From: JADJPO01 sp046330955
GTDB lineage: Bacteria > Actinomycetota > Actinomycetes > Actinomycetales > Kineosporiaceae
Assembly (NCBI GenBank): GCA_046330955.1
Contig: JAXLRT010000013.1
Span: 83,189 to 147,188, forward strand
Direction of reading: 5' to 3'
DNA length: 64,000 bases
The notes beneath the pieces were generated by a model that was given only the letters and a program-made list of their open reading frames with translations, was not told the DNA's origin and made no database searches. The stretch's first letter is position 1, and each line of letters begins with the position of its first letter. The position numbers and the translations under genes are program-made. Positions 38,046 to 46,243 of the stretch are shown here, piece after piece.

Positions 38046-39396
38046 TCACCCGGTGGCCCGGCCCAGGGCGGATCGAAGGGTCGCGACGGCGGCCTCCGAT
38101 CCAGTGAGGTGCACTTCGGCGGAGCGTCCCCAGACCCAGCGATACAGCTCGGACGGCGCGGCGCTCACCTCGGCCTCGACGTCCACCGGCAGGTCGTGCA
38201 TCTCGGTGAAGCGCTGGTGCAGCACCACGCTCCAGGACCGCTCGCCGCTTGCCGCGTCCGAGGCGCGGACGGCGCCGTCCCGGGCGACCAGCCGGACGGC
38301 GTCCCCGTCGCCCCGGACGTCGGGTCCCAGTCGGGTGCCCAGCCAGAGCCGCAGCGCCTCGTCCACGCCGTCGCAGGCCACGTCGTCCGGCACCGACCAG
38401 GGGGCACCGAGCGCCTCGGCCAGGTCGGCGCCGTGGATCGCATGCTCGTGCACCATCCGCCGGCGCCAGAATCGCGCCGTGGCGTCCCAGGGGCTCCAGG
38501 TCGCCGTGGCCGCGTCGGCGGGCAGCGCACTCAGCCTGGCGTGCAACGCGCGCCAGCCCAGGGCGAAGCGCTCGGCGGGGGTGGTGCCCGGCACCGGCGG
38601 GACGGCGCGGGGCCGGCGGCCGGTCTCGAGCCAGCCGAGCACCAGCCGGTGGATGACGGCCAGGTGGTCCAGCACGTCGGCGACGGTCCACCCCGGGCAG
38701 GCGGGCACGGGGACGGTCGGCGCGGTCTCGCCGCCGGCCGCCAGCGCGGCCTCGATGGCCCGGCACCGGCGGTCGAGTTCGTCGAGCCAGGTGATGCCCT
38801 CGAACGGCAGGCCGGGGGTGACGACGGTCCAGAACATCTCGTCGTAGCGGACGCGTCCGGGCGGCGGGGCCGCCGTCAGCGCCATCGCCTGGAACGCCGG
38901 CGCCGGGATCCGCTCGGACGGCGCCTGCAGGCCGAAGGTCGAGGCCGCCACGAAGCCGCACCGCGCGTACAGCGCCGGGTCGCCCTCGAGGACGACGAGC
39001 GGCTCGCTGCGGGTGGCCCGCGCCCGGGCCAGGGCGGCCTCGACCAGTGCCCCGGCCAAGCCGCGTCCCTGTGCCTGCGGGTGCACGGCGAGCGGTGACA
39101 GGCACAGCAGCGGGATATCGTCAGTTAACCCGTTCTCGCGCAACGGGTTCGCCTCGCTCGGGGCGGGTTCCAGGAACGCCGTGGTGGTGACCAGGACGAA
39201 CCCCGCGAGGCCACCGGGCAGGGCGTCGTCCTCGGCCACCAGCGCCAGCTCGGGCAGGTACCCCGGCCCGGCCCGCAACGCCTCGACCAGGGCGTCCACC
39301 GGCTTCCCCTGGAAAGCACCGCCGCAACAACTCACCCACCGCCGCAGCGTCGTCCGGCCGCTCGCCTCGGATCACCGCCACCCTGCCCTCCGTCAC
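38046..39396 (-). pseudogene. GNAT acetyltransferase fused to a maleylpyruvate-isomerase-like (DinB/MDMPI) domain, frameshifted near its N-terminus
   Basis: The N-terminus of a GNAT protein (MTEGRVAVIRGERPDDAAAV, then ELLRRCFPGE) reads from the ATG at 39396. It leaves frame near 39300-39310, beside a GGGG run. From there the protein continues in another frame as PVDALVEALRAGPGYLPELA to the stop at 38046. The GNAT acetyl-CoA loop is HPQAQGRGLAGALVEAALAR. From about residue 185 there is a mycothiol-dependent isomerase-like helical bundle (WLDELDRRCRAIEAALAAGG, VPACPGWTVADVLDHLAVIH). One base indel thus separates the first 30 or so residues. It may be a true mutation or a read error; a GTG at 39335 could still start a shortened protein. 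Confidence 0.75.
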
Positions 39397-39432
39397 TCTC
39401 CGTTCCCCCGTCCGCCCCTCCGCCGCCCATCG

Positions 39433-39513
39433 CGCTCATCCCTGCCGGGCGCAATGTCACGTCACGCTCGCTGGACGAGTGCAACGTGACATTGCGCCCG
39501 GGAGGGATGAGCG
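39433..39513. repeat. Long inverted repeat (30-bp arms), intergenic
   Basis: Arms 39433-39462 and 39484-39513 match at 29 of 30 positions around a 21-base loop. Right after it, at 39517-39533, a degenerate third copy of part of the arm follows (gtgacattgtgctcgga against gtgacattgcgcccggg). It lies downstream of rlmB on the minus strand and could terminate it, but is far longer than the other terminators here. Confidence 0.9.
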
Positions 39514-39553
39514 TGAGGTGACATTGTGCTCGGAGGGGGTGGGGTTGCCGGGG

Positions 39554-40564
39554 TCAGGCGTGGGGGGTGCGGCGGCGGGCGACCTCGTAGAGGGCCACGC
39601 CGGCAGCGACGCCGGCGTTGAGCGACTCGGTACCGGCGGCCATGGGAATCGAGACCACCACGTCGCAGGCGGCGCGGACCAGGCGGCCCAGGCCCTTGCC
39701 CTCCGACCCGACGACCAGCACCAGCGGCTCGGTGGCGGCCTCGAGGGCGGGCAGGTCGAGCTGACCGTCGGCGTCCAGGCCGGCGACGAAACACCCGGCC
39801 TGCTTGAGGTCCTCCAGCGCCCGGGTGAGGTTGGTGACCCGGGCCACCGGGATGCGCGCGGCCGCGCCGGCCGAGGTCTTCCACGCCGAGGCGGTCATGC
39901 CGGCCGAACGCCGCTCGGGCACGATCACGCCGTGCCCCCCGAAGGCGGCCACCGAGCGGACGACGGCCCCGAGGTTACGCGGGTCGGTCACCCCGTCCAG
40001 GGCGACGATCAGCGGCGTCTGGCCGGCGTCGACCGCTCGGTCGATCAGGTCACCGAAGTGGGCGTACGAGTAGGCCGGCACCTGCGCCGCGATGCCCTGG
40101 TGAATGGCGCCGTCGGTCATCCGGTCGAGGTCGGTCTTGGTGACCTCGAGCAGCGGCAGGTGCCGATCGGCGGCGGCCTTGAGCGCCTCCTTGATCCGCG
40201 CGTCCTGCTCGATCCGGGTGGCGACGTAGACCGCCTTGACCGGCACGCCGGCGCGCAACGCCTCGACCACGGGATTGCGGCCGGCGATGTACTCCGGCCG
40301 GTCACCGGACGAGCGCGGACGGCCGAATCCCTTGGCCGAAGCGGACTTTCGCGGCGCAGCCGCACCGCCCGAGCCGGCCTTGGCGGCACCACGGGTCTCG
40401 GACGACGCGCGCCGCGCCGCCGGGTGACCGGTGCGCTCGGTGGCCTTCGGGGTCGGACCCTTGCCGGTCAGCGCCCGACGGCGCTGGCCGCCGGAGCCGA
40501 CGGTGGCGCCCTTCTTGGACCCCTCGCGGCGCACGGCCCCGCGGCGTCCGGCGTTGCCTGCCAT
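39554..40564 (-). CDS. rlmB: 23S rRNA (guanosine-2'-O-)-methyltransferase RlmB (TrmH/SpoU family)
   Basis: The 336-residue protein starts MAGNAGRRGAVRREGSKKG with a long basic, low-complexity extension of about 90 residues common in actinobacterial RlmB. The substrate-binding domain follows (EYIAGRNPVVEALRAGVPV). The SPOUT knot domain carries ALDGVTDPRNLGAVVRSVAA, LVLVVGSEGKGLGRLVR and IPMAAGTESLNAGVAAGV. It 2'-O-methylates a guanosine of 23S rRNA. Its ATG overlaps the cysS stop by one base (TGATG), an arrangement conserved in actinobacteria. Confidence 0.95.
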   Translation of the reverse strand: MAGNAGRRGAVRREGSKKGATVGSGGQRRRALTGKGPTPKATERTGHPAARRASSETRGAAKAGSGGAAAPRKSASAKGFGRPRSSGDRPEYIAGRNPVVEALRAGVPVKAVYVATRIEQDARIKEALKAAADRHLPLLEVTKTDLDRMTDGAIHQGIAAQVPAYSYAHFGDLIDRAVDAGQTPLIVALDGVTDPRNLGAVVRSVAAFGGHGVIVPERRSAGMTASAWKTSAGAAARIPVARVTNLTRALEDLKQAGCFVAGLDADGQLDLPALEAATEPLVLVVGSEGKGLGRLVRAACDVVVSIPMAAGTESLNAGVAAGVALYEVARRRTPHA

Positions 40565-42024
40565 CAGTTCTCCTTCGAGGCCAGCGACCAACGGGCGCCG
40601 TCCGGGGTGTCCTCGACCGCGATGCCCGCGGCCGTCAGGCGATCACGGATCGCGTCCGCGGTGGCGAAGTCACGGGCGGCGCGCGCCGCGGCCCGGGCCG
40701 CGAGCTCCGCCCCGACCAGGGCGTCGAGTGCCGAACGCGCCGCACTCGACTCCCCGAAACCCTTGCCCCAGTGCGGATCCAGCGGGTCGATGCCGATCAC
40801 ATCGGCCATCGCCCGCACCGCCAGCGCCAGGGCAGCGGCGTCGTCCTTGTCGCCGGCGGCCAGGGCGGTGTTGCCCGCCCGCACGCGATCGTGCAGCACC
40901 GCCATCGCCGCCGGAGTGCCCAGGTCGTCGTCCATGGCGGCGACGAAGGCCTCGGGCAGCTCGACCTCCGCCAGCGCCGCGGCGTCCGCCGAGGCGACCC
41001 GGTCACCGCAGGTCTCGGCGGCACGCGCGACGAAGTTCTCGATCCGCTCGTAGGCGGTGCGGGCCTCCTCCAGCGAGTCCGGCACGATCACCTCGATGTT
41101 CGAGCGATAGTGCGGCACGGCCAGGATGTAGCGGATGACCGCGGGCGAGACCTGTTGCAGCAGAACGTCGATGGCCATCGTGTTGCCCAGCGACTTGCTC
41201 ATCTTCTCGCCGCCCTGCACCACCCATCCGTTGTGCAGCCAGTAGCGCGCGAAACCGTCACCGGCCGCGCGTGACTGGGCCAGTTCGTTCTCGTGGTGCG
41301 GGAAGCGCAGGTCGAGCCCGCCGCCGTGGATGTCGAACTCGGCGCCGAGGTAGCGGGTGGCCATCGCCGAGCACTCCAGGTGCCATCCCGGGCGGCCTCG
41401 CCCCCACGGTGTCGGCCAGGACGCGGTGGGCGGCTCGCCGTCCTTGGCGCCCTTCCACAACGCGAAGTCGCGCGGATCCTTCTTGCGGGCCACGGTCTCG
41501 GCGGCGTCGGTGTCCTCGGCCGGGGCCATGTCGGCGATGTTCTGGTGGGTCAGCTCGCCGTAGGCCGGCCACGAGGCAACGTCGAAGTACACGTCCCCCG
41601 AGCCGTCCGGGGCCGGGTAGGCGTGGCCCGCCTCGATCAGCCGCGCGATCAGCTCGACCATCTCGGTGGCGTGGCCGGTGGCTCGGGGCTCGTAGGTCGG
41701 GCGCACCGTGTTGACCGCGTCGTAGGCGGCCGCGAACTCCAGCTCGTAGCGGAACGCGTGCGCCCACCACGGGCGATCCGACTCGGCCGACTTGGCGAGG
41801 ATCTTGTCGTCGATGTCGGTGACGTTGCGCAGGTAGGTGACCTCGTACCCGCTGCGCAGCAACCATCGACGCAGGACGTCGAAACTCACCGCGGCACGCA
41901 GATGGCCGATGTGCGGCCCCGATTGCGGCGTGGCCCCGCACACGTAGATACCGGCCTTCCCGGGCACGAGCGGGACGAAGTCCCGGACGGCGTGGACGGC
42001 GGTGTCATAGAGGCGAAGACTCAC
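40564..42024 (-). CDS. cysS: Cysteinyl-tRNA synthetase
   Basis: The 486-residue class I synthetase has YVCGATPQSGPHIGHLRAAV (HIGH signature with the zinc Cys), GWHLECSAMATRYLG, the FDIHGGGLDLRFPHHENE metal-site motif and EKMSKSLGN (KMSKS). A C-terminal DALR-like anticodon-binding region ends in DFATADAIRDRLTAAGI. Its length distinguishes it from the shorter mycothiol ligase MshC. It starts at GTG and is followed with a one-base overlap by rlmB. Confidence 0.97.
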   Translation of the reverse strand: MSLRLYDTAVHAVRDFVPLVPGKAGIYVCGATPQSGPHIGHLRAAVSFDVLRRWLLRSGYEVTYLRNVTDIDDKILAKSAESDRPWWAHAFRYELEFAAAYDAVNTVRPTYEPRATGHATEMVELIARLIEAGHAYPAPDGSGDVYFDVASWPAYGELTHQNIADMAPAEDTDAAETVARKKDPRDFALWKGAKDGEPPTASWPTPWGRGRPGWHLECSAMATRYLGAEFDIHGGGLDLRFPHHENELAQSRAAGDGFARYWLHNGWVVQGGEKMSKSLGNTMAIDVLLQQVSPAVIRYILAVPHYRSNIEVIVPDSLEEARTAYERIENFVARAAETCGDRVASADAAALAEVELPEAFVAAMDDDLGTPAAMAVLHDRVRAGNTALAAGDKDDAAALALAVRAMADVIGIDPLDPHWGKGFGESSAARSALDALVGAELAARAAARAARDFATADAIRDRLTAAGIAVEDTPDGARWSLASKEN

Positions 42025-42063
42025 CGCCCCAGGCTACCGGCCCACCCAACCCACCCAACCCGC

Positions 42064-42151
42064 TCATGCTCCGCAGCCGTGCACCCATGCTCCGAAGAGA
42101 AGCCTTTCCGCGCTCGCCAGCGGAGCACGGGCGGTCACCCGCGGAGCATGA
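42064..42151. repeat. Nested inverted repeat, intergenic between cysS and the PPOX gene
   Basis: Outer arms tcatgctccgc (42064-42074) and gcggagcatga (42141-42151) pair perfectly. Inner arms tgctccg (42088-42094) and cggagca (42121-42127) repeat the same word. The tgctccg word therefore occurs twice in each orientation within 88 bases. It lies downstream of the PPOX gene on the minus strand. Confidence 0.8.
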
Positions 42152-42175
42152 CGGGGTTTCTGGTGGGGGGTGGGG

Positions 42176-42559
42176 TCAGTGCTGGACGACGCGGTGGGGG
42201 GTGAGACGGACGATGACGCGACCGTCGCGGGGGCCGTCGAACGTCGGCTTGCCGGTGTACTTCTGGGCCATCACATCGATGTAGGCGGCGGTCGGGTCGT
42301 CCTCGAGGGTGACGGTGCCGCGGATCTCGACGTACCGGTACGGGTCGTCCCTGGGGAACACGAGCAGGGTCGCCCGGCCGTCGCGCTGCAGGTTGGTGGT
42401 CTTGCGCCGTCCCCGCAGGGTCGAGAACAGCACGTCGTTGCCGTCCCGGCCGATCCACACCACCGACAGCTGCGGCTGCCCGTCGGGGTCGATGGTGGCG
42501 ACGGTGGCGTACTCGGGGGCATCCAGGAGCGCCTTCGCGGCGTCGGTCAGGTCGGTCAC
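42176..42559 (-). CDS. PPOX-class flavin/F420-dependent oxidoreductase family protein
   Basis: The GTG at 42559 gives 127 residues (another GTG at 42568). It is a single split-barrel domain: ALLDAPEYATVATIDPDGQP, LSVVWIGRDGNDVLFSTLRG, RRKTTNLQRDGRATLLVFPR, and YRYVEIRGTVTLEDDP. This is the actinobacterial group that binds F420 or FMN and reduces or oxidises small substrates. The actual cofactor and substrate are unknown. It ends 49 bases before the ispF 3' end, and the two may be co-transcribed. Confidence 0.88.
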   Translation of the reverse strand: MTDLTDAAKALLDAPEYATVATIDPDGQPQLSVVWIGRDGNDVLFSTLRGRRKTTNLQRDGRATLLVFPRDDPYRYVEIRGTVTLEDDPTAAYIDVMAQKYTGKPTFDGPRDGRVIVRLTPHRVVQH

Positions 42560-42608
42560 GGCGTGCACTGTATCCGCACCCCCTCCGTGCCGTCGCCCGG
42601 CACCGACC

Positions 42609-43145
42609 TCAGGAGTCGCCGGACACCAGGAACACCAGCGCGGTGGCGATCGCGGCCACGCCCTCACCGCGCCCGGTCAGTCCCAGCCCATCGGTGGTGG
42701 TCGCGGCCACCGACACCGGGGCACCGCACGCCGCCGAGAGCGCCTGCTGCGCCTCGTCGCGCCGGGTCCCGATCTTCGGCCGGTTGCCGACGACCTGCAC
42801 CGCGATGTTGCCGATCTGGAAACCCGCTGCCCGCACCAGCCGGGCGCTCTCGCCGAGCAGCGTCGTCCCCGCGGCTCCCGCCCACCGGGGTTGCGCCGTC
42901 CCGAAGTGCGAGCCGAGGTCGCCGAGCCCGGCGGCCGAGAGCAGGGCGTCGCAACAGGCGTGAGCGGCGACATCGGCGTCGGAGTGCCCGTCCAGGCCGA
43001 GCTCGCCCGGCCAGTCCAGGCCGGCCATCCGCATCGGCCGGGGCACCTGGCCCTCGGCCGGGGGCTCGGCGAACCGGTGCACATCGACACCGATGCCCGT
43101 CCGGATCGACACCATGGGCGCAGCGAGGGGGTCGGGTGTGGTCAC
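42609..43145 (-). CDS. ispF: 2-C-methyl-D-erythritol 2,4-cyclodiphosphate synthase
   Basis: IspF makes the cyclodiphosphate of the MEP isoprenoid pathway. The protein has RTGIGVDVHRFAEPP (metal-binding Asp and His), the GELGLDGHSDADVAAHACCD motif, LGDLGSHFGTAQ, and a VSVAATTTDGLGLTGRGEG end. The GTG at 43145 (178 residues) is preferred because TACCGT lies six bases upstream of it, as in the divergent ispD promoter, implying a leaderless mRNA; an ATG at 43115 would give 168. Unlike in many actinobacteria, ispD and ispF are divergent here rather than in one operon. Confidence 0.95.
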   Translation of the reverse strand: MTTPDPLAAPMVSIRTGIGVDVHRFAEPPAEGQVPRPMRMAGLDWPGELGLDGHSDADVAAHACCDALLSAAGLGDLGSHFGTAQPRWAGAAGTTLLGESARLVRAAGFQIGNIAVQVVGNRPKIGTRRDEAQQALSAACGAPVSVAATTTDGLGLTGRGEGVAAIATALVFLVSGDS

Positions 43146-43151
43146 CGGCCC

Positions 43152-43157
43152 ACGGTA
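43152..43157 (-). promoter_or_regulatory. -10 box of ispF
   Basis: On the minus strand TACCGT is followed by six bases and then the GTG at 43145. This spacing puts the transcription start at the start codon. Confidence 0.5.
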
Positions 43158-43208
43158 CGACCCGCCCGCCCGCCGCGAGCGGATCGACGGGCACGGCCCG
43201 CAGCTGCC

Positions 43209-43214
43209 TACAGT
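43209..43214 (+). promoter_or_regulatory. -10 box of ispD
   Basis: TACAGT is followed by six bases and then the ATG at 43221, so the ispD mRNA is probably leaderless. A weak -35 (TCGACG, 43184-43189) lies 19 bases upstream. Confidence 0.55.
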
Positions 43215-43220
43215 GATCTC

Positions 43221-43955
43221 ATGACGCGCGCGGCGATCGTCGTCCTGGCCGGCGGCAGTGGCAGCCGGGTGGGCGCCACCGACGCCCAGGGTGCCCAGCT
43301 GAACAAGGTGTACCTGCCACTGGCCGGGCGCCCGTTGCTCGCCTGGTCGCTGGACGCCGCGGCGCGCACCCCGGGCGTGACTCGGCTGGTGCTGGTGGTC
43401 CGAGCGGACGACGCGGCGACGGCCCACCGGATGCTCGCCGAACACCCGTGCCCGCTGCCGGTGGAGGTGGTCACCGGCGGGGACACCCGGCACCGCTCGG
43501 AGGAGGCGGCCGTCCGTCACCTGGCCCTGGCGATCCGGGCGGGCGAGGTCGACGTGGTCGCCATTCACGACGGGGCGCGCCCGCTGGCGGGCCCCGACCT
43601 GTTCGCCGAGGTCATCACGACGGCCGCCGAGTCCGGGGGCGCCGTCCCGGTGGTGTCCGCCGGCCCTCTGGTGGAGGCCGCGGGCTCGGGCGGTGCGAGC
43701 ACGGGCGCCCACCGGCAGCCGGTGCGGCTCGTCCGGGTACAGACGCCGCAGGCGTTCCGGGCGGCCGGCCTGCTGGACGCCTTCGCGGCGGCGGCCCGCG
43801 AGGGCGTCGAGGGCACGGACACCGCCTCGACGGTGGAGCAGTTCAGCGAGCTGGTGGTGCTGGCCGTCGCCGGGTCGGCCACGAACCTGAAGGTCACCTA
43901 CCCGGCGGATGCCACCCTGGCCGAGGCGTTGCTGGCGAGCAGGGCCTCGGCGTAA
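43221..43955 (+). CDS. ispD: 2-C-methyl-D-erythritol 4-phosphate cytidylyltransferase
   Basis: IspD couples CTP to methylerythritol phosphate in the MEP pathway. The 244-residue protein has the nucleotide loop VVLAGGSGSRVGATDAQG with NKVYLPLAGRPLLAWSLDAA, IHDGARPL, VQTPQAFRAAG, EGTDTASTVE and the closing KVTYPADATLAEALL. All catalytic features expected of the family are present. Its 3' end overlaps by 58 bases, on opposite strands, the end of a diverged IspD-like gene. Confidence 0.96.
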   Translation: MTRAAIVVLAGGSGSRVGATDAQGAQLNKVYLPLAGRPLLAWSLDAAARTPGVTRLVLVVRADDAATAHRMLAEHPCPLPVEVVTGGDTRHRSEEAAVRHLALAIRAGEVDVVAIHDGARPLAGPDLFAEVITTAAESGGAVPVVSAGPLVEAAGSGGASTGAHRQPVRLVRVQTPQAFRAAGLLDAFAAAAREGVEGTDTASTVEQFSELVVLAVAGSATNLKVTYPADATLAEALLASRASA

Positions 43956-44527
43956 CGCAGATCGTCGGCACTGCTGACCCGGCACGCGGCCGCCCCCGGT
44001 TCGTCCAGGATCACCCGGCTCACCCCCACGAGTCGGCCGAGGGCCTCGACCAGGGCGGCCAGCCGGCCCTCGGGGGCGGGGTCGACACGCACCGCGGCCA
44101 GGGTCGCCGAGAGCACCGGCGGGGTCACCACCAACGGGCCGAGCAGGGCCTGGAAACTTGCCCGGTCGACCGTGGCCAACACCCGATCGTCCTCGGCCAC
44201 CTGTTTGAGGGTGTCGGTCACGGCGGTCACCAGGACGGCGGCCATGTCCGTGGCGTCCGCCGCCGCCTGCACCGAGCGGATCTGCTCGACGCTGACGAAC
44301 GGAAAGGTGGGGTCGTGCACCACCACCAGCTCGGCACCCGCGGAGTCGACCAGGTAGGCCAGGTCCGGACCCAGTGGCGCGGTGATCACGACGCACCCCG
44401 GGACGGCGGCCCGCATCAGCGCGACCGCGTGCTCGAGCAGTGATCCCTCGCCCAGGCTGAGTTCGCCGGCCGGCTCGTCGAGCGGCAACAGGACGCAGAG
44501 CACGCTGCCGGGCGAGACGTGCGGCAT
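43898..44527 (-). CDS. Diverged IspD-like nucleotidyltransferase-fold protein
   Basis: The 209-residue protein starts MPHVSPGSVLCVLLPLDEPA. It aligns by eye with IspD through LLEHAVALMRAAVPGCVVIT, AAADATDMAAVLVTAVTDTL and the ending CRVSSADDLRYAEALLAS, which parallels the KVTYPADATLAEALLAS end of IspD. It lacks the glycine-rich CTP loop and the DGARP motif (replaced by VVVHDPTFPF), so catalysis as IspD is unlikely. Similar proteins sit beside carD in other actinobacteria. It follows the PIN/TRAM gene by two bases and is probably translated from that mRNA. Confidence 0.75.
   Translation of the reverse strand: MPHVSPGSVLCVLLPLDEPAGELSLGEGSLLEHAVALMRAAVPGCVVITAPLGPDLAYLVDSAGAELVVVHDPTFPFVSVEQIRSVQAAADATDMAAVLVTAVTDTLKQVAEDDRVLATVDRASFQALLGPLVVTPPVLSATLAAVRVDPAPEGRLAALVEALGRLVGVSRVILDEPGAAACRVSSADDLRYAEALLASNASARVASAG
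43921..43950. repeat. Palindrome inside the ispD/IspD-like 3' overlap
   Basis: ccgaggc (43921-43927) and gcctcgg (43944-43950) flank a partly self-complementary centre with gct and agc. Read in either direction the DNA encodes nearly the same peptide, EALLASRASA on plus and EALLASNASA on minus. It may also act as a bidirectional terminator. Confidence 0.7.
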
Positions 44528-44529
44528 GG

Positions 44530-45696
44530 TCAGTGGTGCTCCTGTTCGGCGCGGGCGGCCGCTGCAGCGATCCGAGCGGTGATCTCCGCCGTGCGCTGCC
44601 GGGGAACCGGTTCGCCGTCGACCGGTCGGGCGAACACCATACGACCGTTCGCGGTCACCAGGACGCTGGTGACCTGCACGTCGCACTCGTGTCCGATCTG
44701 ATCCCGCGCCCGCTCCACGACCACCATGGTGCCGTCGTCCAGGTATCCGACGGCCTGGCCCGGGTCCTTGCCGGGTCGGGTGAGCAGCACGCTGATCCGC
44801 TCGCCGGCCATCACCGGCGGGCGCAGTGCCAGCGCGAGGGCGTGCAGGTTGAGCACCCGGCAGCCGGCCACGGCGGCGACTCGCGCGAGATTGGTGTCGA
44901 GGGTGAGCAGCGAAGCGGTGCGGGCGAGGCAGATGTGCACCAGCTTGGCGTCGACGTCGGCGACCTCGGCCGCCTCGTCGGCGATCACCTCGAGGTCGAT
45001 GCCACGCTCCTGCCGCAACTCCTCCAGCGCCTCGAGGCCTCGGCGTCCCTTCGCCCGCCGCTGCTCGTCGGCGGAGTCGGCGAAGTGCTGCAGCTCGCCC
45101 AGCACCGGCTCGGGCACCAGGACGGAACCGTGCAGGAACCCGGCCCGGACGACGTCCAGCAGCCGGCCGTCGATGGCCACCGAGGTGTCGAGCACCATGG
45201 GCAGGGACGACGCCGACGGCTGGGGCACCCCGAGCCGGCCGCTGCCCCCGAGCAGCGAGAGCACGCCTTGACGCTGACTCAGCCCGAGTCGGTACCCGAG
45301 ACTGCCCAGGGTGATCACGACGAACAGGAACAGCGGCGCCGTGAGTTGCGCCGAGCCGACCAGCAGCATGGGCCAGGTGAGCGCGGCCGCGAGCAGGACG
45401 CCGCCGACGGCGCCGGTCAGGCCCGCGAGCAGTTGCTCGGGAGAGCGCCCGGAGAGTGCCTTCTCGGTGCGGGACACGGTGCGGAACGTGAGGCGCGCGA
45501 CGACGCCGCCGAGCACGTAGCCCGCGGCAGCGCCCAGGATGACCCCGAGGGCCGGGGCATCGAAGATCCCGATGACGGTCCGGCCGCTGCCGAAACCCCG
45601 GGCGATCTGATAGCCGACACCCGCCAGGAAGGCCACGACGCAGAAGCGCAGTACCTCGACGATGTTCTGAGGTACTGCGCTCTCACGCTGCCGCAC
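44530..45696 (-). CDS. Membrane PIN-TRAM domain protein
   Basis: The GTG at 45696 gives 388 residues. Four N-terminal membrane helices (VVAFLAGVGYQIARGFG through LFLFVVITLGSLGYRLG) precede a PIN nuclease-like domain (MVLDTSVAIDGRLLDVVRAG, with later Asp residues in ADVDAKLVHI and LLTLDTNLA). A TRAM domain closes the protein (ISVLLTRPGKDPGQAVGYLD, MVVVERARDQIGHECDVQVT). The four-helix plus PIN plus TRAM layout is conserved in Gram-positives (YacL family). The acidic PIN residues suggest RNase activity, but the substrate is unknown. It is downstream of carD. Confidence 0.93.
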   Translation of the reverse strand: MRQRESAVPQNIVEVLRFCVVAFLAGVGYQIARGFGSGRTVIGIFDAPALGVILGAAAGYVLGGVVARLTFRTVSRTEKALSGRSPEQLLAGLTGAVGGVLLAAALTWPMLLVGSAQLTAPLFLFVVITLGSLGYRLGLSQRQGVLSLLGGSGRLGVPQPSASSLPMVLDTSVAIDGRLLDVVRAGFLHGSVLVPEPVLGELQHFADSADEQRRAKGRRGLEALEELRQERGIDLEVIADEAAEVADVDAKLVHICLARTASLLTLDTNLARVAAVAGCRVLNLHALALALRPPVMAGERISVLLTRPGKDPGQAVGYLDDGTMVVVERARDQIGHECDVQVTSVLVTANGRMVFARPVDGEPVPRQRTAEITARIAAAAARAEQEHH

Positions 45697-45748
45697 GGTG
45701 TCGCCCCTCTGCTGTCGGAGCGGCGACAACCGTACGAGTCGGGCTACC

Positions 45749-46243
45749 TCAGGAAGCGAGCACCTCGTCGAGGATGGCCGCCGCCTTGTCCTCATTCGTA
45801 CGTTCGGCAAGTGCGAGCTCGGACACAAGGATCGTGCGCGCACGACCGAGCATCTGCTTCTCACCCGTCGACAGGCCACGACCCTGGTCGCGGCGGGTCA
45901 GGTCACGCACGACCTCGGCAACCTTGATCACGTCACCGGAGTGGAGCTTCTCGAGGTTGGCCTTGTACCGCCGGGACCAGTTGGTGGGCTCCTCGGCGTA
46001 GGAGGCGCGGAGCACCTCGAACATGCGGTCGAGACCTTCCTGTCCCACAACGTCACGCAGGCCCACGAGCTCGACATTCTGGGCTGGGACCTTGATCGTC
46101 AGGTCGCTCTGAGTGACCTTCTCGGTGGGCCGGAGGACGAGGTACTGACGTTCCTCCCCCTGGACTACCCGGACCTCAGTCTCTACGATTTGCGCCGCTC
46201 CGTGCTGCGGGTGAACGACCGTTTCGCCGACCTTGAAAGCCAT
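45749..46243 (-). CDS. carD: CarD family transcriptional regulator
   Basis: The 164-residue protein has the N-terminal RNA-polymerase-interacting Tudor-like domain (MAFKVGETVVHPQHGAAQIV) and the helical DNA-binding domain with the conserved Trp (EEPTNWSRRYKANLEKLHSG, VAEVVRDLTRRDQGRGLSTG). CarD stabilises the open promoter complex at rRNA and many other promoters in actinobacteria. The gene heads the carD-PIN/TRAM-IspD-like run. Confidence 0.97.
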   Translation of the reverse strand: MAFKVGETVVHPQHGAAQIVETEVRVVQGEERQYLVLRPTEKVTQSDLTIKVPAQNVELVGLRDVVGQEGLDRMFEVLRASYAEEPTNWSRRYKANLEKLHSGDVIKVAEVVRDLTRRDQGRGLSTGEKQMLGRARTILVSELALAERTNEDKAAAILDEVLAS

